Source: JABFXX01 sp964419605 (GTDB lineage: Bacteria; Myxococcota_A; Polyangia; Haliangiales; Haliangiaceae). Taken from it: a DNA stretch of 11,543 bases. Every line of letters begins with the position of its first letter. The stretch's first letter is position 1. Shown piece after piece: positions 6,147 to 11,543 of this stretch. The DNA is taken from the NCBI GenBank assembly GCA_964419605.1, contig CAYQQM010000117.1:1-11543 (forward strand), in the 5' to 3' direction. The notes beneath the pieces are model-generated. The model made no database searches. It was not told where the DNA came from and saw only the letters and a list, made by a program, of their open reading frames with translations. Position numbers and translations under genes: made by a program.

Positions 6147-7556
6147 CTACAGAGACATGTCCAGAATCGCGTCGACAGGCGCCGCGTTGGTGAATTCACT
6201 TGGATCTCCGCCGGCTGCTTTCATCACCGTGGCAATCGCGTTGTTCATGCGAAGCTCGATACCGCCGGCCTCGTTGCCAGTGGCGGGATTGATCGGCAGC
6301 GACTTCCAGTCGGGGGAATAGCCTCCGATCGCAATGCCGCGCTTGAATCTGCCTCCGAGGAACGTCGCGGATCCCCAGCTCCAGTGGTCGGTCCCGTCAC
6401 CCATTTGTGCGGTGTTGGTACGGCCCATCTCCGACTGAATCCAAATGTTGGTTGTGTCGAACAGGGTCTTGTTGGCGTCGATCGGAGACTTGATCGACTT
6501 CATCACCGTGATGAGCTTGCCCAATGCAGGCCAGAGGGCATTTCCGCTGATTCGCTGTTTCACCACGTTGGCGTTGTGGCTGTCCCAGTTTCCACCCGGC
6601 GAATAGGCCAGTGCGATCACGTGCGCGACGTCTTGCTTGAGCGCTTGGGCCGCGAACGCAAACAGATGTTCGTAGCTCAGTTCTCCAATCGGCTTGTTAA
6701 GGTCGGAGGCGTTGACGCCCAGTGGTCCAAGAACGTCAGGCCCGGGGGGCCAATCCGGTTTGGCGCGAACGTTGGTCAGAAGGTGGGTTGCGGTGCCATT
6801 CGCGGCGGCGAAGCGCTGCGTATAGTCCGGCTGCGTGTTCGGCGGAAATCTGCGGTCGAGTGCATCGACCAGGGCGTAGGCAGGAGTTTGCACCTCCGGT
6901 TTCGGTAAGCCCGCCCCCGCCGAAAACGAGTTGAAGTAGCCGCTGAGCGACAAAATCCGATCGGCGATCGTTGCCGGGTCCGGACTTTGCGTTCCCCACG
7001 CGATGTATTCCTGATACGGCAGCCCCTCTGCCGCTTTGCCGTACGCAACGGCGCACGGTTTTGGAACGATGATTCCTCGCTTGCGAAACTGGGCGGTCAA
7101 TTGGCTGGCCCATGCCAGCCGACCATAGGTCTTTTCACCCGCGGGTCGGTCGCCGAACCAGATCGCCGCGGTGTCGCCGTGATCTCCATTGAGGCGCAGC
7201 AACCGAATTAGCGCAACATCGTTGAGGTGCGCTTTAAATTGCTCCTTACCGGGCGGTGTGACCACCGACGGAACATAAAGGATGTCTTTCGCTCGGTCGA
7301 AAGACGACGAATCCGGGAGCCGATTGACGACTGTAACCGAGCCGAAGTTTCCATTCGGTGTGGCGACCATGTGCATCGCAGGGTCGAGACCGCCATGGAT
7401 AGCGATCTGCAGAACCGGATACGGAACGGGTAGTGGTGCAGCTTCGGCAGAGCGAGCCAGTCCGAACCGGCCGCGCCGTCCGCGCGGCAGCGCATTTGCG
7501 ATCCCGAAGGACGCAGCGGAAAGCAAAGAGCGCGACAGAAATGATCGTCGATTCAT
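6147..7556 (-). CDS. DUF1501 family protein (sulfatase/alkaline-phosphatase-like fold), Tat-exported
   Basis: 469 aa from ATG 7556, with AAGGGA upstream. The N-terminus NRRSFLSRSLLSAASFGIA is a Tat signal (RRxFL), so the protein is exported folded, probably with metal bound. The family's hallmark blocks appear in order: GGLDPAMH (55-62), GDHGD (124-128), NWDSHN (323-328), SEMGRT (375-380), GTDHW followed by LGG (388-402). His and Asp residues in these blocks correspond to the metal-binding positions of the alkaline-phosphatase-like superfamily. The protein ends DAILDMSL. DUF1501 proteins are widespread in Planctomycetes and Myxococcota beside exported DUF1800 or DUF15xx cytochrome-like proteins, as here; their substrate is not established. 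This is the first gene of the three-gene operon, and a second copy has left a remnant at 4335-4499. Confidence 0.9.
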   Translation of the reverse strand: MNRRSFLSRSLLSAASFGIANALPRGRRGRFGLARSAEAAPLPVPYPVLQIAIHGGLDPAMHMVATPNGNFGSVTVVNRLPDSSSFDRAKDILYVPSVVTPPGKEQFKAHLNDVALIRLLRLNGDHGDTAAIWFGDRPAGEKTYGRLAWASQLTAQFRKRGIIVPKPCAVAYGKAAEGLPYQEYIAWGTQSPDPATIADRILSLSGYFNSFSAGAGLPKPEVQTPAYALVDALDRRFPPNTQPDYTQRFAAANGTATHLLTNVRAKPDWPPGPDVLGPLGVNASDLNKPIGELSYEHLFAFAAQALKQDVAHVIALAYSPGGNWDSHNANVVKQRISGNALWPALGKLITVMKSIKSPIDANKTLFDTTNIWIQSEMGRTNTAQMGDGTDHWSWGSATFLGGRFKRGIAIGGYSPDWKSLPINPATGNEAGGIELRMNNAIATVMKAAGGDPSEFTNAAPVDAILDMSL

Positions 7557-7651
7557 GGTTGGTGTTCCCTTTAGGCCTCGCGGCGCGAACGTGGCGGCGC
7601 GGAAACCTCTGTGGTTCTCCCTTGAGCGAGCGCTTGCAACGCCGACTTACA

Positions 7652-7680
7652 ATCGTAGCGACCATGCCCGGCAAGCACAA
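7652..7680 (-). promoter_or_regulatory. Possible sigma-70-type promoter of the DUF1501 operon
   Basis: Read leftward: -35 TTGTGC (7680-7675), a 17-base spacer and -10 TACGAT (7657-7652), followed by a leader of roughly 90 bases to ATG 7556. Spacing is ideal but the boxes match consensus only 3/6 and 4/6, so this is a modest candidate. Confidence 0.3.
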
Positions 7681-7726
7681 CCGTGCCGCCCGATGGAAAT
7701 CGACTGGAGCGATCGCTTTTCTGGAT

Positions 7727-7742
7727 TGTGATCTATCGCACA
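7727..7742. promoter_or_regulatory. CRP/FNR-like palindrome TGTGA-N6-GCACA
   Basis: TGTGA (7727-7731) and GCACA (7738-7742) with a 6-base spacer match the CRP-family operator form TGTGA-N6-TCACA at 9 of 10 arm positions. It lies about 90 bases upstream of the inferred start site of the DUF1501 operon, in non-coding DNA. Chance occurrence cannot be excluded. Confidence 0.25.
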
Positions 7743-7775
7743 GGTTGCGTTCGTCCTCGAGGTTATCGGAATTGC

Positions 7776-8945
7776 TCAGCGAATTGCTGCTGCGAGTAGT
7801 TGGGACGCGCCGCGTGTAAGGGCGAGTAGCGGCAGCGGGCGTCCGGCGAAATCGGCAACGCCGACCCGAAGCAGTGACGGAATTTTTGGCAGAATGCGCT
7901 GCATCGCGGTGCGCCGCGAGCCATAAAAGGCGCGGTAGCACGCGTGCCGAATCGCCAGCTGGCGACCCAGGTGGCGTCGCGCAACGTACCCGCTCCAGGT
8001 TGCAAAGCCGAAGTTGTCGCGTGAAAACGCGCGTGCGAGGTACGGTCCAGCGAGGGAACCGTATTCGATGGCCTGGCCGATTCCCTCGCCGGTGGCGATG
8101 TCGATCCCGGCAGCTTCGCCGACGAGCAACACGCGCGGCGCAGATATCGCGGCGCGTGGCACCCAGCCGCGTTCGGCGAATTGCTTGAGGCGGTAGGTAG
8201 AGAGCGAGAGGCCGCGGTCGGCGAGATGCGCAGCGAGGGTCGATTTCGGTGTGGCCTTAGGTGCATCGCTTGTTCCGCGAATGAGGTACGCGCCGCGGCA
8301 CACCAACGCGCGGCCATCGACGAGCGTGGGAAAGTCCCACGTGTAGCCGCGCAGCTCGGGGTTTGACAGGTCAAACACGGCGGTGTTACGCGGTGCATCG
8401 CCGGCAACGGGTTCGGTGTCGAGCTCTGCGACCTGCGCGCGCAGTTCGCCGCGGCCAAAGCCGGTACAGCGCCGCACGATGCCGCCGACGCCGTCAGCGC
8501 CGACGACGGATCGCGCGCGATAACGCGCACCCGTGGCGGTTTCGACCGCCACGTGGTCGGAATGGACGACGATGCGCGTGACCGGGCAGCGGTCGCGAAC
8601 CTCAATGCCGCGGGCTTGGGTTGCGATCGCCAATGCGTGATCAAATTCGGCGCGCCGCACCACAGCGCCGAGCCCGGGATCGCGGATCTCGACGTGTTCA
8701 CCGCCGACTCGGATCGCGATCGCGTCGAGGCGCACGTGGGGCACGTCGAGCGAGATGCCAACATTTTCGAGGATGCGAAACGCGCGCGCGCCGATGCCGC
8801 CGGCGCAGATCTTTTCGCGCGGATACGCCTCGGCTTCGAGCACGATCGTGCGCACGCGCGGTGCTGCGGCATGGAGGTGCAGCGCCGTGGAGAGTCCCGC
8901 GGGGCCTCCGCCGACGATGGCGATATCGACGGTAGTCTCGGTCAC
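7776..8945 (-). CDS. FAD-dependent oxidoreductase, geranylgeranyl-reductase family
   Basis: 389 aa from GTG 8945. The frame stays open further upstream, but that part overlaps the PAAR gene and is not protein-like; the GTG places the FAD-binding motif at residues 10-17 (IVGGGPAG), as the family requires. Next come the second glycine-rich contact with LEAEAYPREKICAGG (36-50, resembling the PRxKxCGG block of geranylgeranyl reductases), the GADGVGG strand and LLVGEAAGIDIATGEGIGQA (the second FAD/substrate motif, GDAAGxxxPxTGEGI in relatives). Family members reduce isoprenoid double bonds or oxidise hydrophobic substrates using FAD and NADPH. No signal peptide or membrane helix is seen. The gene starts 13 bases after the PAAR stop with no Shine-Dalgarno sequence, suggesting translational coupling. 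Its position after a spike-tip gene makes cargo or accessory function conceivable; an unrelated lipid-modifying enzyme is equally possible. Confidence 0.85.
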   Translation of the reverse strand: MTETTVDIAIVGGGPAGLSTALHLHAAAPRVRTIVLEAEAYPREKICAGGIGARAFRILENVGISLDVPHVRLDAIAIRVGGEHVEIRDPGLGAVVRRAEFDHALAIATQARGIEVRDRCPVTRIVVHSDHVAVETATGARYRARSVVGADGVGGIVRRCTGFGRGELRAQVAELDTEPVAGDAPRNTAVFDLSNPELRGYTWDFPTLVDGRALVCRGAYLIRGTSDAPKATPKSTLAAHLADRGLSLSTYRLKQFAERGWVPRAAISAPRVLLVGEAAGIDIATGEGIGQAIEYGSLAGPYLARAFSRDNFGFATWSGYVARRHLGRQLAIRHACYRAFYGSRRTAMQRILPKIPSLLRVGVADFAGRPLPLLALTRGASQLLAAAIR

Positions 8946-8958
8946 GCCAGCGCCGGGG

Positions 8959-9321
8959 CTACACTGCGGGAATCTGCACGTTCTTGGAGCAGGTGCTGTC
9001 GTCGGTAACGCCAGGCATCTTCGTCTGGCAATGCATCGTGATGTAGCCCCCGCCATGTGCGGGCAGACCGCCAATCCTCACCGTCTGGCAGCCCTGCTTT
9101 GCTTCAAAGGCGTTGCTGCCGCAACACGGAATCATTTGCACCCCTATATCAGTCGCGCGGACGGCCGGCTTGCCGTTGCACAGAACGGTCGGGCAACCGC
9201 TGATGAACTGGCCCTGGACGTCATGCCCAGGTCCACTGCAACACCCAGGACAATTGTGGTGGTGTTGCATCGATTTCGCAATGGTGGGGTTGGGCCAGCC
9301 AGCGGTCGCAAGTCCTGCCAT
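8959..9321 (-). CDS. PAAR-type spike-tip protein, cysteine-rich
   Basis: 120 aa. ATG 9321 directly follows the upstream gene's TAA (TAAATG) and has a strong AGGAGG site (9332-9337) 10 bases ahead. The core is VQGQFISGCPTVLCNGKPAV followed by RATDIG and QTVRIGGLPAHGGG, the repeated GxPxVxxxGxPAxRxxDxG pattern of PAAR proteins. These form a metal-stabilised cone capping the VgrG-like spike of type VI secretion systems and related contractile injectors, and carry effectors. Zinc in PAAR proteins is held by His and Cys; here there is an HHHNC cluster (20-24) and ten cysteines in total, more than a typical PAAR tip. No effector domain is fused at either end, so any cargo would be encoded separately. 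Neighbours are the helical-segment protein upstream and the flavoprotein downstream. Confidence 0.82.
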   Translation of the reverse strand: MAGLATAGWPNPTIAKSMQHHHNCPGCCSGPGHDVQGQFISGCPTVLCNGKPAVRATDIGVQMIPCCGSNAFEAKQGCQTVRIGGLPAHGGGYITMHCQTKMPGVTDDSTCSKNVQIPAV

Positions 9322-10125
9322 TTAGGTGAATCCTCCTGGAGTCATTATGCCAACCCCGTTAGCCACTGGGCCGCCCGTTGGAGGCGCCGGTCCGGTACCG
9401 ATGACGTTCGTCACTTTCGTGGTTGCTTTCCATTGATTGTAGCTTTGTTCGAACGCGTGGGCGATCGATTCGAACAATGGCTGGTGATGTGGCGCGGCGG
9501 GGTCCCCAAGTTTTGCCACCATCTGAGCTTTGGTGGTTGCTGCCATCAACGGCGCCGGGTTCTGGATCAGCATGGCGAACGGCGCTGGTACATTGGCGGT
9601 TGGTGGTGCAACGGGGGTGGGGCACGCCGCAAATGCGGGGTACCAGAGCAGCGACGGGACCTTCACCGATGCCGAGAACTTCAGCCATGCCTCGCCGAGG
9701 ACGTCCGCGATCGTTTTTGAATAGGGATTCTTAGGCGCGTTGCCGAGAATGAGGTTCCCCAGCGGCGGGCCCTCGATCTTACCGCCGCTGGCCGTGGCGG
9801 CATTGATGGCGACGCCAACGAGTTTCGCTGCTGCTTGCCACTTGGACCACGCAGCGCTGATCGCGGCGCAAATTCCGTCGATAAAGCCGCCGTAGGTCGC
9901 GATGTGCAGTTTCTGCACTTCGGTGTGCGGTTTCGCGAGCGAAGCCGGCAAGAACAGCGGCGGAGACCCAGGCTCAGTGACCTTTTCCTCGGGTTTGAGC
10001 GCGTTCGCGTATTGCTGCGCGGCTTCGCCTTGGGGTTCTTTCCAGCCAACGGGTACCGTGATCTTGAACGACATGAACTTCTGTCGCGCAAGTTGTTGCA
10101 TGGCGGCGGCGGTCGGAGCTGGCAT
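9322..10125 (-). CDS. Hypothetical protein with three similar helical segments, PAAR-linked
   Basis: 267 aa from ATG 10125; ATG codons at residues 9 and 18 are alternatives since no start has a good ribosome-binding site. No signal peptide. After a basic N-terminus with MSFKITVPVGW there are three segments of similar form: GICAAISAAWSKWQAAAKL (84-102), IADVLGEAWLKFSASVKV (139-156) and SIAHAFEQSYNQWKATTKV (220-238). Each is an amphipathic helix with a central aromatic pair, followed by a Gly/Pro/Ala-rich loop (for example GTGPAPPTGGPVANG). The gene is fused to the PAAR gene by a TAA-ATG junction, so it is almost certainly produced together with the tip protein. Possible roles are an adaptor between the PAAR tip and the spike, a chaperone, or a structural component; the sequence does not decide. 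I do not recognise the family. Confidence 0.75.
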   Translation of the reverse strand: MPAPTAAAMQQLARQKFMSFKITVPVGWKEPQGEAAQQYANALKPEEKVTEPGSPPLFLPASLAKPHTEVQKLHIATYGGFIDGICAAISAAWSKWQAAAKLVGVAINAATASGGKIEGPPLGNLILGNAPKNPYSKTIADVLGEAWLKFSASVKVPSLLWYPAFAACPTPVAPPTANVPAPFAMLIQNPAPLMAATTKAQMVAKLGDPAAPHHQPLFESIAHAFEQSYNQWKATTKVTNVIGTGPAPPTGGPVANGVGIMTPGGFT

Positions 10126-10221
10126 AGGCGGGACTGTGAACGATATACGGATCTTGAGTGAGAAATGTTCCCGCCCCCGATGTTTTGCGTTGCCGTTAGA
10201 ATCCTATGCTAGCGTAGGGGG

Positions 10222-10620
10222 ATGTCCCATCCGCCCAAGCAGGCGCTCCAGACCGTGGAAGACACGGAGGAAACCGCCGAGCCCAGCGACCAGCGCGAGG
10301 TCTACCTGCGCGACGGTCGCAAGCTGGTGGTGAGCGAACAAAGCGCGGGTTCGTTGGTCGAGATCCGCAGCGAATCCGGCCTAGTAGAGGTGCGGATTCA
10401 GCTCACGGAACAGGGGCCGGTGCTGCAGATGGAAAGCGCTCGACTCCAACTCAAGGCGGACGAAGCGATCGAGATCAGCTCTAAGCGGGTTGCCATCGCG
10501 GCAACGGACGAATTGGCCCTCACCGCCGGTGTCGTGGATATCGAGGCAGAGACCGGGGTCGATGTTGAAGCCAAAGAAGGCGACGTCAAAGTCGTCGGCA
10601 AAATGATTTACCTCAATTGA
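10222..10620 (+). CDS. Small beta-repeat, spike-like protein (possible VgrG/gp5 C-terminal-type domain)
   Basis: 132 aa. Residues 1-25 are acidic and disordered-looking. From about residue 26 the protein is a ladder of short strands with alternating residues: EVYLRDGRKLVVSEQ, GSLVEIRSESGLVEVRIQLT, ESARLQLKADEAIEISSKRV, AIAATDELALTAGVVDIEAE and DVEAKEGDVKVVGKMIYLN. Alternation of hydrophobic and charged residues with period two and the closing VxGKxIYLN strand resemble the triple-stranded beta-helix/prism of phage gp5 and VgrG C-termini. It is divergent from the PAAR operon by 96 bases, which supports a role in the same injector spike. AGGGGG lies immediately against the ATG, too close for normal Shine-Dalgarno use. 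Full VgrG domains are absent, so this would be an accessory spike piece. The alternative is an unrelated small all-beta protein. Confidence 0.72.
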   Translation: MSHPPKQALQTVEDTEETAEPSDQREVYLRDGRKLVVSEQSAGSLVEIRSESGLVEVRIQLTEQGPVLQMESARLQLKADEAIEISSKRVAIAATDELALTAGVVDIEAETGVDVEAKEGDVKVVGKMIYLN

Positions 10621-10655
10621 GAGCGCGTAATGCGCGGTCACGCGCCGCATCCTGG

Positions 10656-10683
10656 TTGGGCGCTACAAGCATATGTTTATATT
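10656..10683 (+). promoter_or_regulatory. Candidate promoter of the toxin-antitoxin operon
   Basis: TTGGGC (10656-10661) and TATATT (10678-10683) are separated by 16 bases, placing transcription start near 10690, just upstream of the operator-like repeat. The AT-rich TAAAAT inside the repeat (10720-10725) is an alternative -10. Confidence 0.4.
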
Positions 10684-10706
10684 GGTGTATTCAATCCTCT
10701 CTGGAC

Positions 10707-10736
10707 GTACGTACGTAATTAAAATAACGTACGTAC
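10707..10736. promoter_or_regulatory. Perfect 10-bp inverted repeat, probable toxin-antitoxin autoregulatory operator
   Basis: GTACGTACGT (10707-10716) and ACGTACGTAC (10727-10736) are perfect reverse complements around a 10-base AT-rich spacer, and the left arm extends as three ACGT units from 10705. The right arm touches the ATG of the antitoxin gene. Type II antitoxins normally bind palindromes at their own promoter together with toxin, so this is the expected operator. In RNA it could also form a 10-bp hairpin right against the start codon, which has no Shine-Dalgarno sequence. Confidence 0.7.
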
Positions 10737-10955
10737 ATGAACGCATCGAAGCTACGCGAGCAGATTTACCGCGTCTTGGATGAAGTACTCGAAACCGGTG
10801 TTCCGGTTGAGATTGAGCGCAAGGGTCGAAAGCTGATGATCAGTGTGGCCGATTCGTCGCGCAAGCTAGACCGGCTCGTTGAGAGGCCGGGCGCCGTGAC
10901 CGGCAATCCCGATGATCTCGTAACGTTGGACTGGAGCCACGAGTGGCAACCGTAG
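10737..10955 (+). CDS. Type II antitoxin, Phd/YefM-like
   Basis: 72 aa. The N-terminal half, SKLREQIYRVLDEVLETGVP followed by VEIERKGRKLMISV, is the compact DNA-binding dimer form of Phd/YefM-type antitoxins (helix, strand and a KGRKL strand). The C-terminal half, with KLDRLVERPG and DPDDLVTLDWSHEW-like sequence (here GNPDDLVTLDWSHEWQP), is the flexible part that typically wraps around and inhibits the toxin. It is directly controlled by the adjacent inverted repeat and overlaps the toxin gene by 13 bases. It should neutralise the PIN toxin and repress the operon. Identification rests on family pattern and operon context, which agree well. Confidence 0.88.
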   Translation: MNASKLREQIYRVLDEVLETGVPVEIERKGRKLMISVADSSRKLDRLVERPGAVTGNPDDLVTLDWSHEWQP

Positions 10956-11329
10956 TGCACCTCGACACTCATGTCGTCGTTTGGCTATTCGCCGGAATGA
11001 AGCAACGCATTCCACCCAACGTTGCCGATGCGTTGGAACGCAATGCCTTAGCGATTTCGCCGATGGTTGAGCTCGAATTGGAATACCTGCACGAAATTGG
11101 CCGACTTAAAGATCCGAGTGGAGTTGTCGTGCGCGACCTTGGTCATCGCATTGGACTTGAGGTTGCGGCCGGCTCGTTTGGTGCTGTGGCAGGCGCCGCC
11201 ACTCGGTTCAAATGGACTCGAGACCCGTTTGACCGCATGATTGTCGCGCATGCGGAGGTTCAGCAGGCGTCTCTGGTAACCGCTGACGTGGCGATTCGCC
11301 GAGAATATCCTCGCACCCTGTGGGCGTAG
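10943..11329 (+). CDS. vapC: VapC-like PIN-domain ribonuclease toxin
   Basis: 128 aa from GTG 10943, giving the usual short strand before the first acidic residue (TVVHLDTHVVVW). GTG 10955, overlapping the antitoxin TAG, is a possible but less typical start. PIN-domain metal-binding acids are in place: Asp8 (LDTH), Glu43 (SPMVELE), Asp94/Asp97 (TRDPFDRMIVAHA) and Asp115 (LVTAD). PIN toxins use Mg/Mn to cleave specific RNAs, classically initiator tRNA or the 23S rRNA sarcin-ricin loop, and are held inactive by the co-encoded antitoxin. All four acids are present and the length is normal, so the toxin looks functional. The overlap with the antitoxin gene implies coupled translation. Confidence 0.9.
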   Translation: MATVVHLDTHVVVWLFAGMKQRIPPNVADALERNALAISPMVELELEYLHEIGRLKDPSGVVVRDLGHRIGLEVAAGSFGAVAGAATRFKWTRDPFDRMIVAHAEVQQASLVTADVAIRREYPRTLWA

Positions 11330-11450
11330 AGCTGCGCTCGCCCAGCGTCCGCAATTCGGGGAGATTGCCTCCTATTCGCGGCGAGAACCGGGGAGTGCTG
11401 ACTCGGGGGGCGGGCCTTGCCGGCGCAGGGCATTGCGGTAACGCGACCTC

Positions 11451-11456
11451 TATAAT
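11451..11456 (+). promoter_or_regulatory. Perfect TATAAT -10 box of guaB
   Basis: TATAAT at 11451-11456 is followed by ATG only 10 bases later, so transcription would begin around 11462-11464, nearly at the start codon. No clear -35 element is found 15-18 bases upstream. This predicts a leaderless or almost leaderless guaB mRNA. Confidence 0.5.
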
Positions 11457-11466
11457 AGGGTGCGCC

Positions 11467-11543
11467 ATGGTTGCGGATGATCTGCGAGAAGCGCTCACCT
11501 TCGACGACGTTCTGCTGGTTCCGTCGTACAGCGAGGTAATTCC
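11467..11543 (+). CDS. guaB: IMP dehydrogenase, N-terminal 25 codons (3' end outside window)
   Basis: The frame from ATG 11467 encodes MVADDLREALTFDDVLLVPS followed by YSEVIP and runs off the window. The block ALTFDDVLLVPxYSEVxP is the conserved start of bacterial IMP dehydrogenase, the NAD-dependent enzyme converting IMP to XMP in guanine nucleotide synthesis. The catalytic Cys loop and CBS domains lie beyond the edge. The preceding 137 bases (11330-11466) hold no gene. The ATG has only a weak AGGG upstream, which may not be in the transcript if the TATAAT is used. Confidence 0.93.
   Translation, partial: MVADDLREALTFDDVLLVPSYSEVI

Noticed and set aside
7763..8872. Long open frame (369 codons) on the minus strand in a different phase from the flavoprotein
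   Set aside because: Its product is low-complexity Arg/Ser/Ala/Pro-rich, typical of an alternate frame of GC-rich DNA, while the overlapping frame has clear FAD motifs.
8755..9720. Long rightward open frame (321 codons) antisense to the flavoprotein, PAAR and helical-segment genes
   Set aside because: Arg/Gly/Trp-rich composition with no motif; the antisense genes have conserved domains and coupled starts.
10626..10650. GC-rich hairpin (GCGCG-GTCA-CGCGC) after the beta-spike gene as an intrinsic terminator
   Set aside because: No uridine tract follows, so it does not meet the usual form.
1..11543. CRISPR arrays, tRNA/rRNA genes, insertion sequences
   Set aside because: No regularly spaced repeats, no cloverleaf-forming stretch noticed by eye, and no transposase-like ORF.

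Overview
This is a GC-rich bacterial window that I read as a member of the Myxococcota (the former delta-proteobacterial myxobacteria). The evidence is an unusual density of lipoproteins and Tat/Sec-exported proteins, a sedolisin with a MYXO-CTERM-like C-terminal tail (Gly-Gly-Cys, hydrophobic helix, Arg cluster), a PAAR-type secretion-spike gene island, and exported DUF1501/haem-c proteins. The species is not identifiable from the sequence. The two edge genes are housekeeping genes: the 3' end of tuf (EF-Tu) on the left and the first 25 codons of guaB (IMP dehydrogenase) on the right. Everything between them looks accessory.

Layout. 1-377 (+): end of tuf with an extra Lys/Ala-rich tail. 385-1565 (-): an exported lipoprotein methyltransferase, then a tiny lipoprotein and a beta-rich protein that share one frame but are separated by a TGA. 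1566-1740: AT-rich divergent control region with two inverted repeats. 1741-4265 (+): a beta-barrel-like exported protein overlapping a small lipoprotein cytochrome with a non-standard CX3CH haem site, then a sedolisin (S53) peptidase. 4335-7556 (-): a tight operon of a Tat-exported DUF1501 protein, a lipoprotein and a CxxCH protein, followed by the degraded 3' end of a second DUF1501 gene. 7557-7775: non-coding, with a possible promoter and a CRP/FNR-like palindrome. 7776-10125 (-): a three-gene run of a protein with three similar helical segments, a Cys-rich PAAR spike tip and a geranylgeranyl-reductase-like flavoprotein, divergent from a small beta-repeat, spike-like protein (10222-10620, +). 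10656-11329 (+): a Phd/VapB antitoxin and PIN-domain VapC toxin under a perfect 10-bp inverted repeat. 11330-11466: promoter region of guaB with a perfect TATAAT only 10 bases ahead of the ATG. No gap without a gene exceeds 300 bases.

How the parts work together. The DUF1501, lipoprotein and CxxCH genes are closely spaced with good ribosome-binding sites, and all three products are exported, so they probably form one envelope-located, haem-dependent module. The 7776-10620 island looks like an orphan spike/cargo cassette of a contractile injection system (T6SS or related): it has a tip protein and a beta-spike stub but no VgrG, sheath or baseplate gene in view, with a redox enzyme in the position where cargo is often encoded. 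The toxin-antitoxin pair is self-contained. No RNA genes, insertion sequences or CRISPR arrays were seen.
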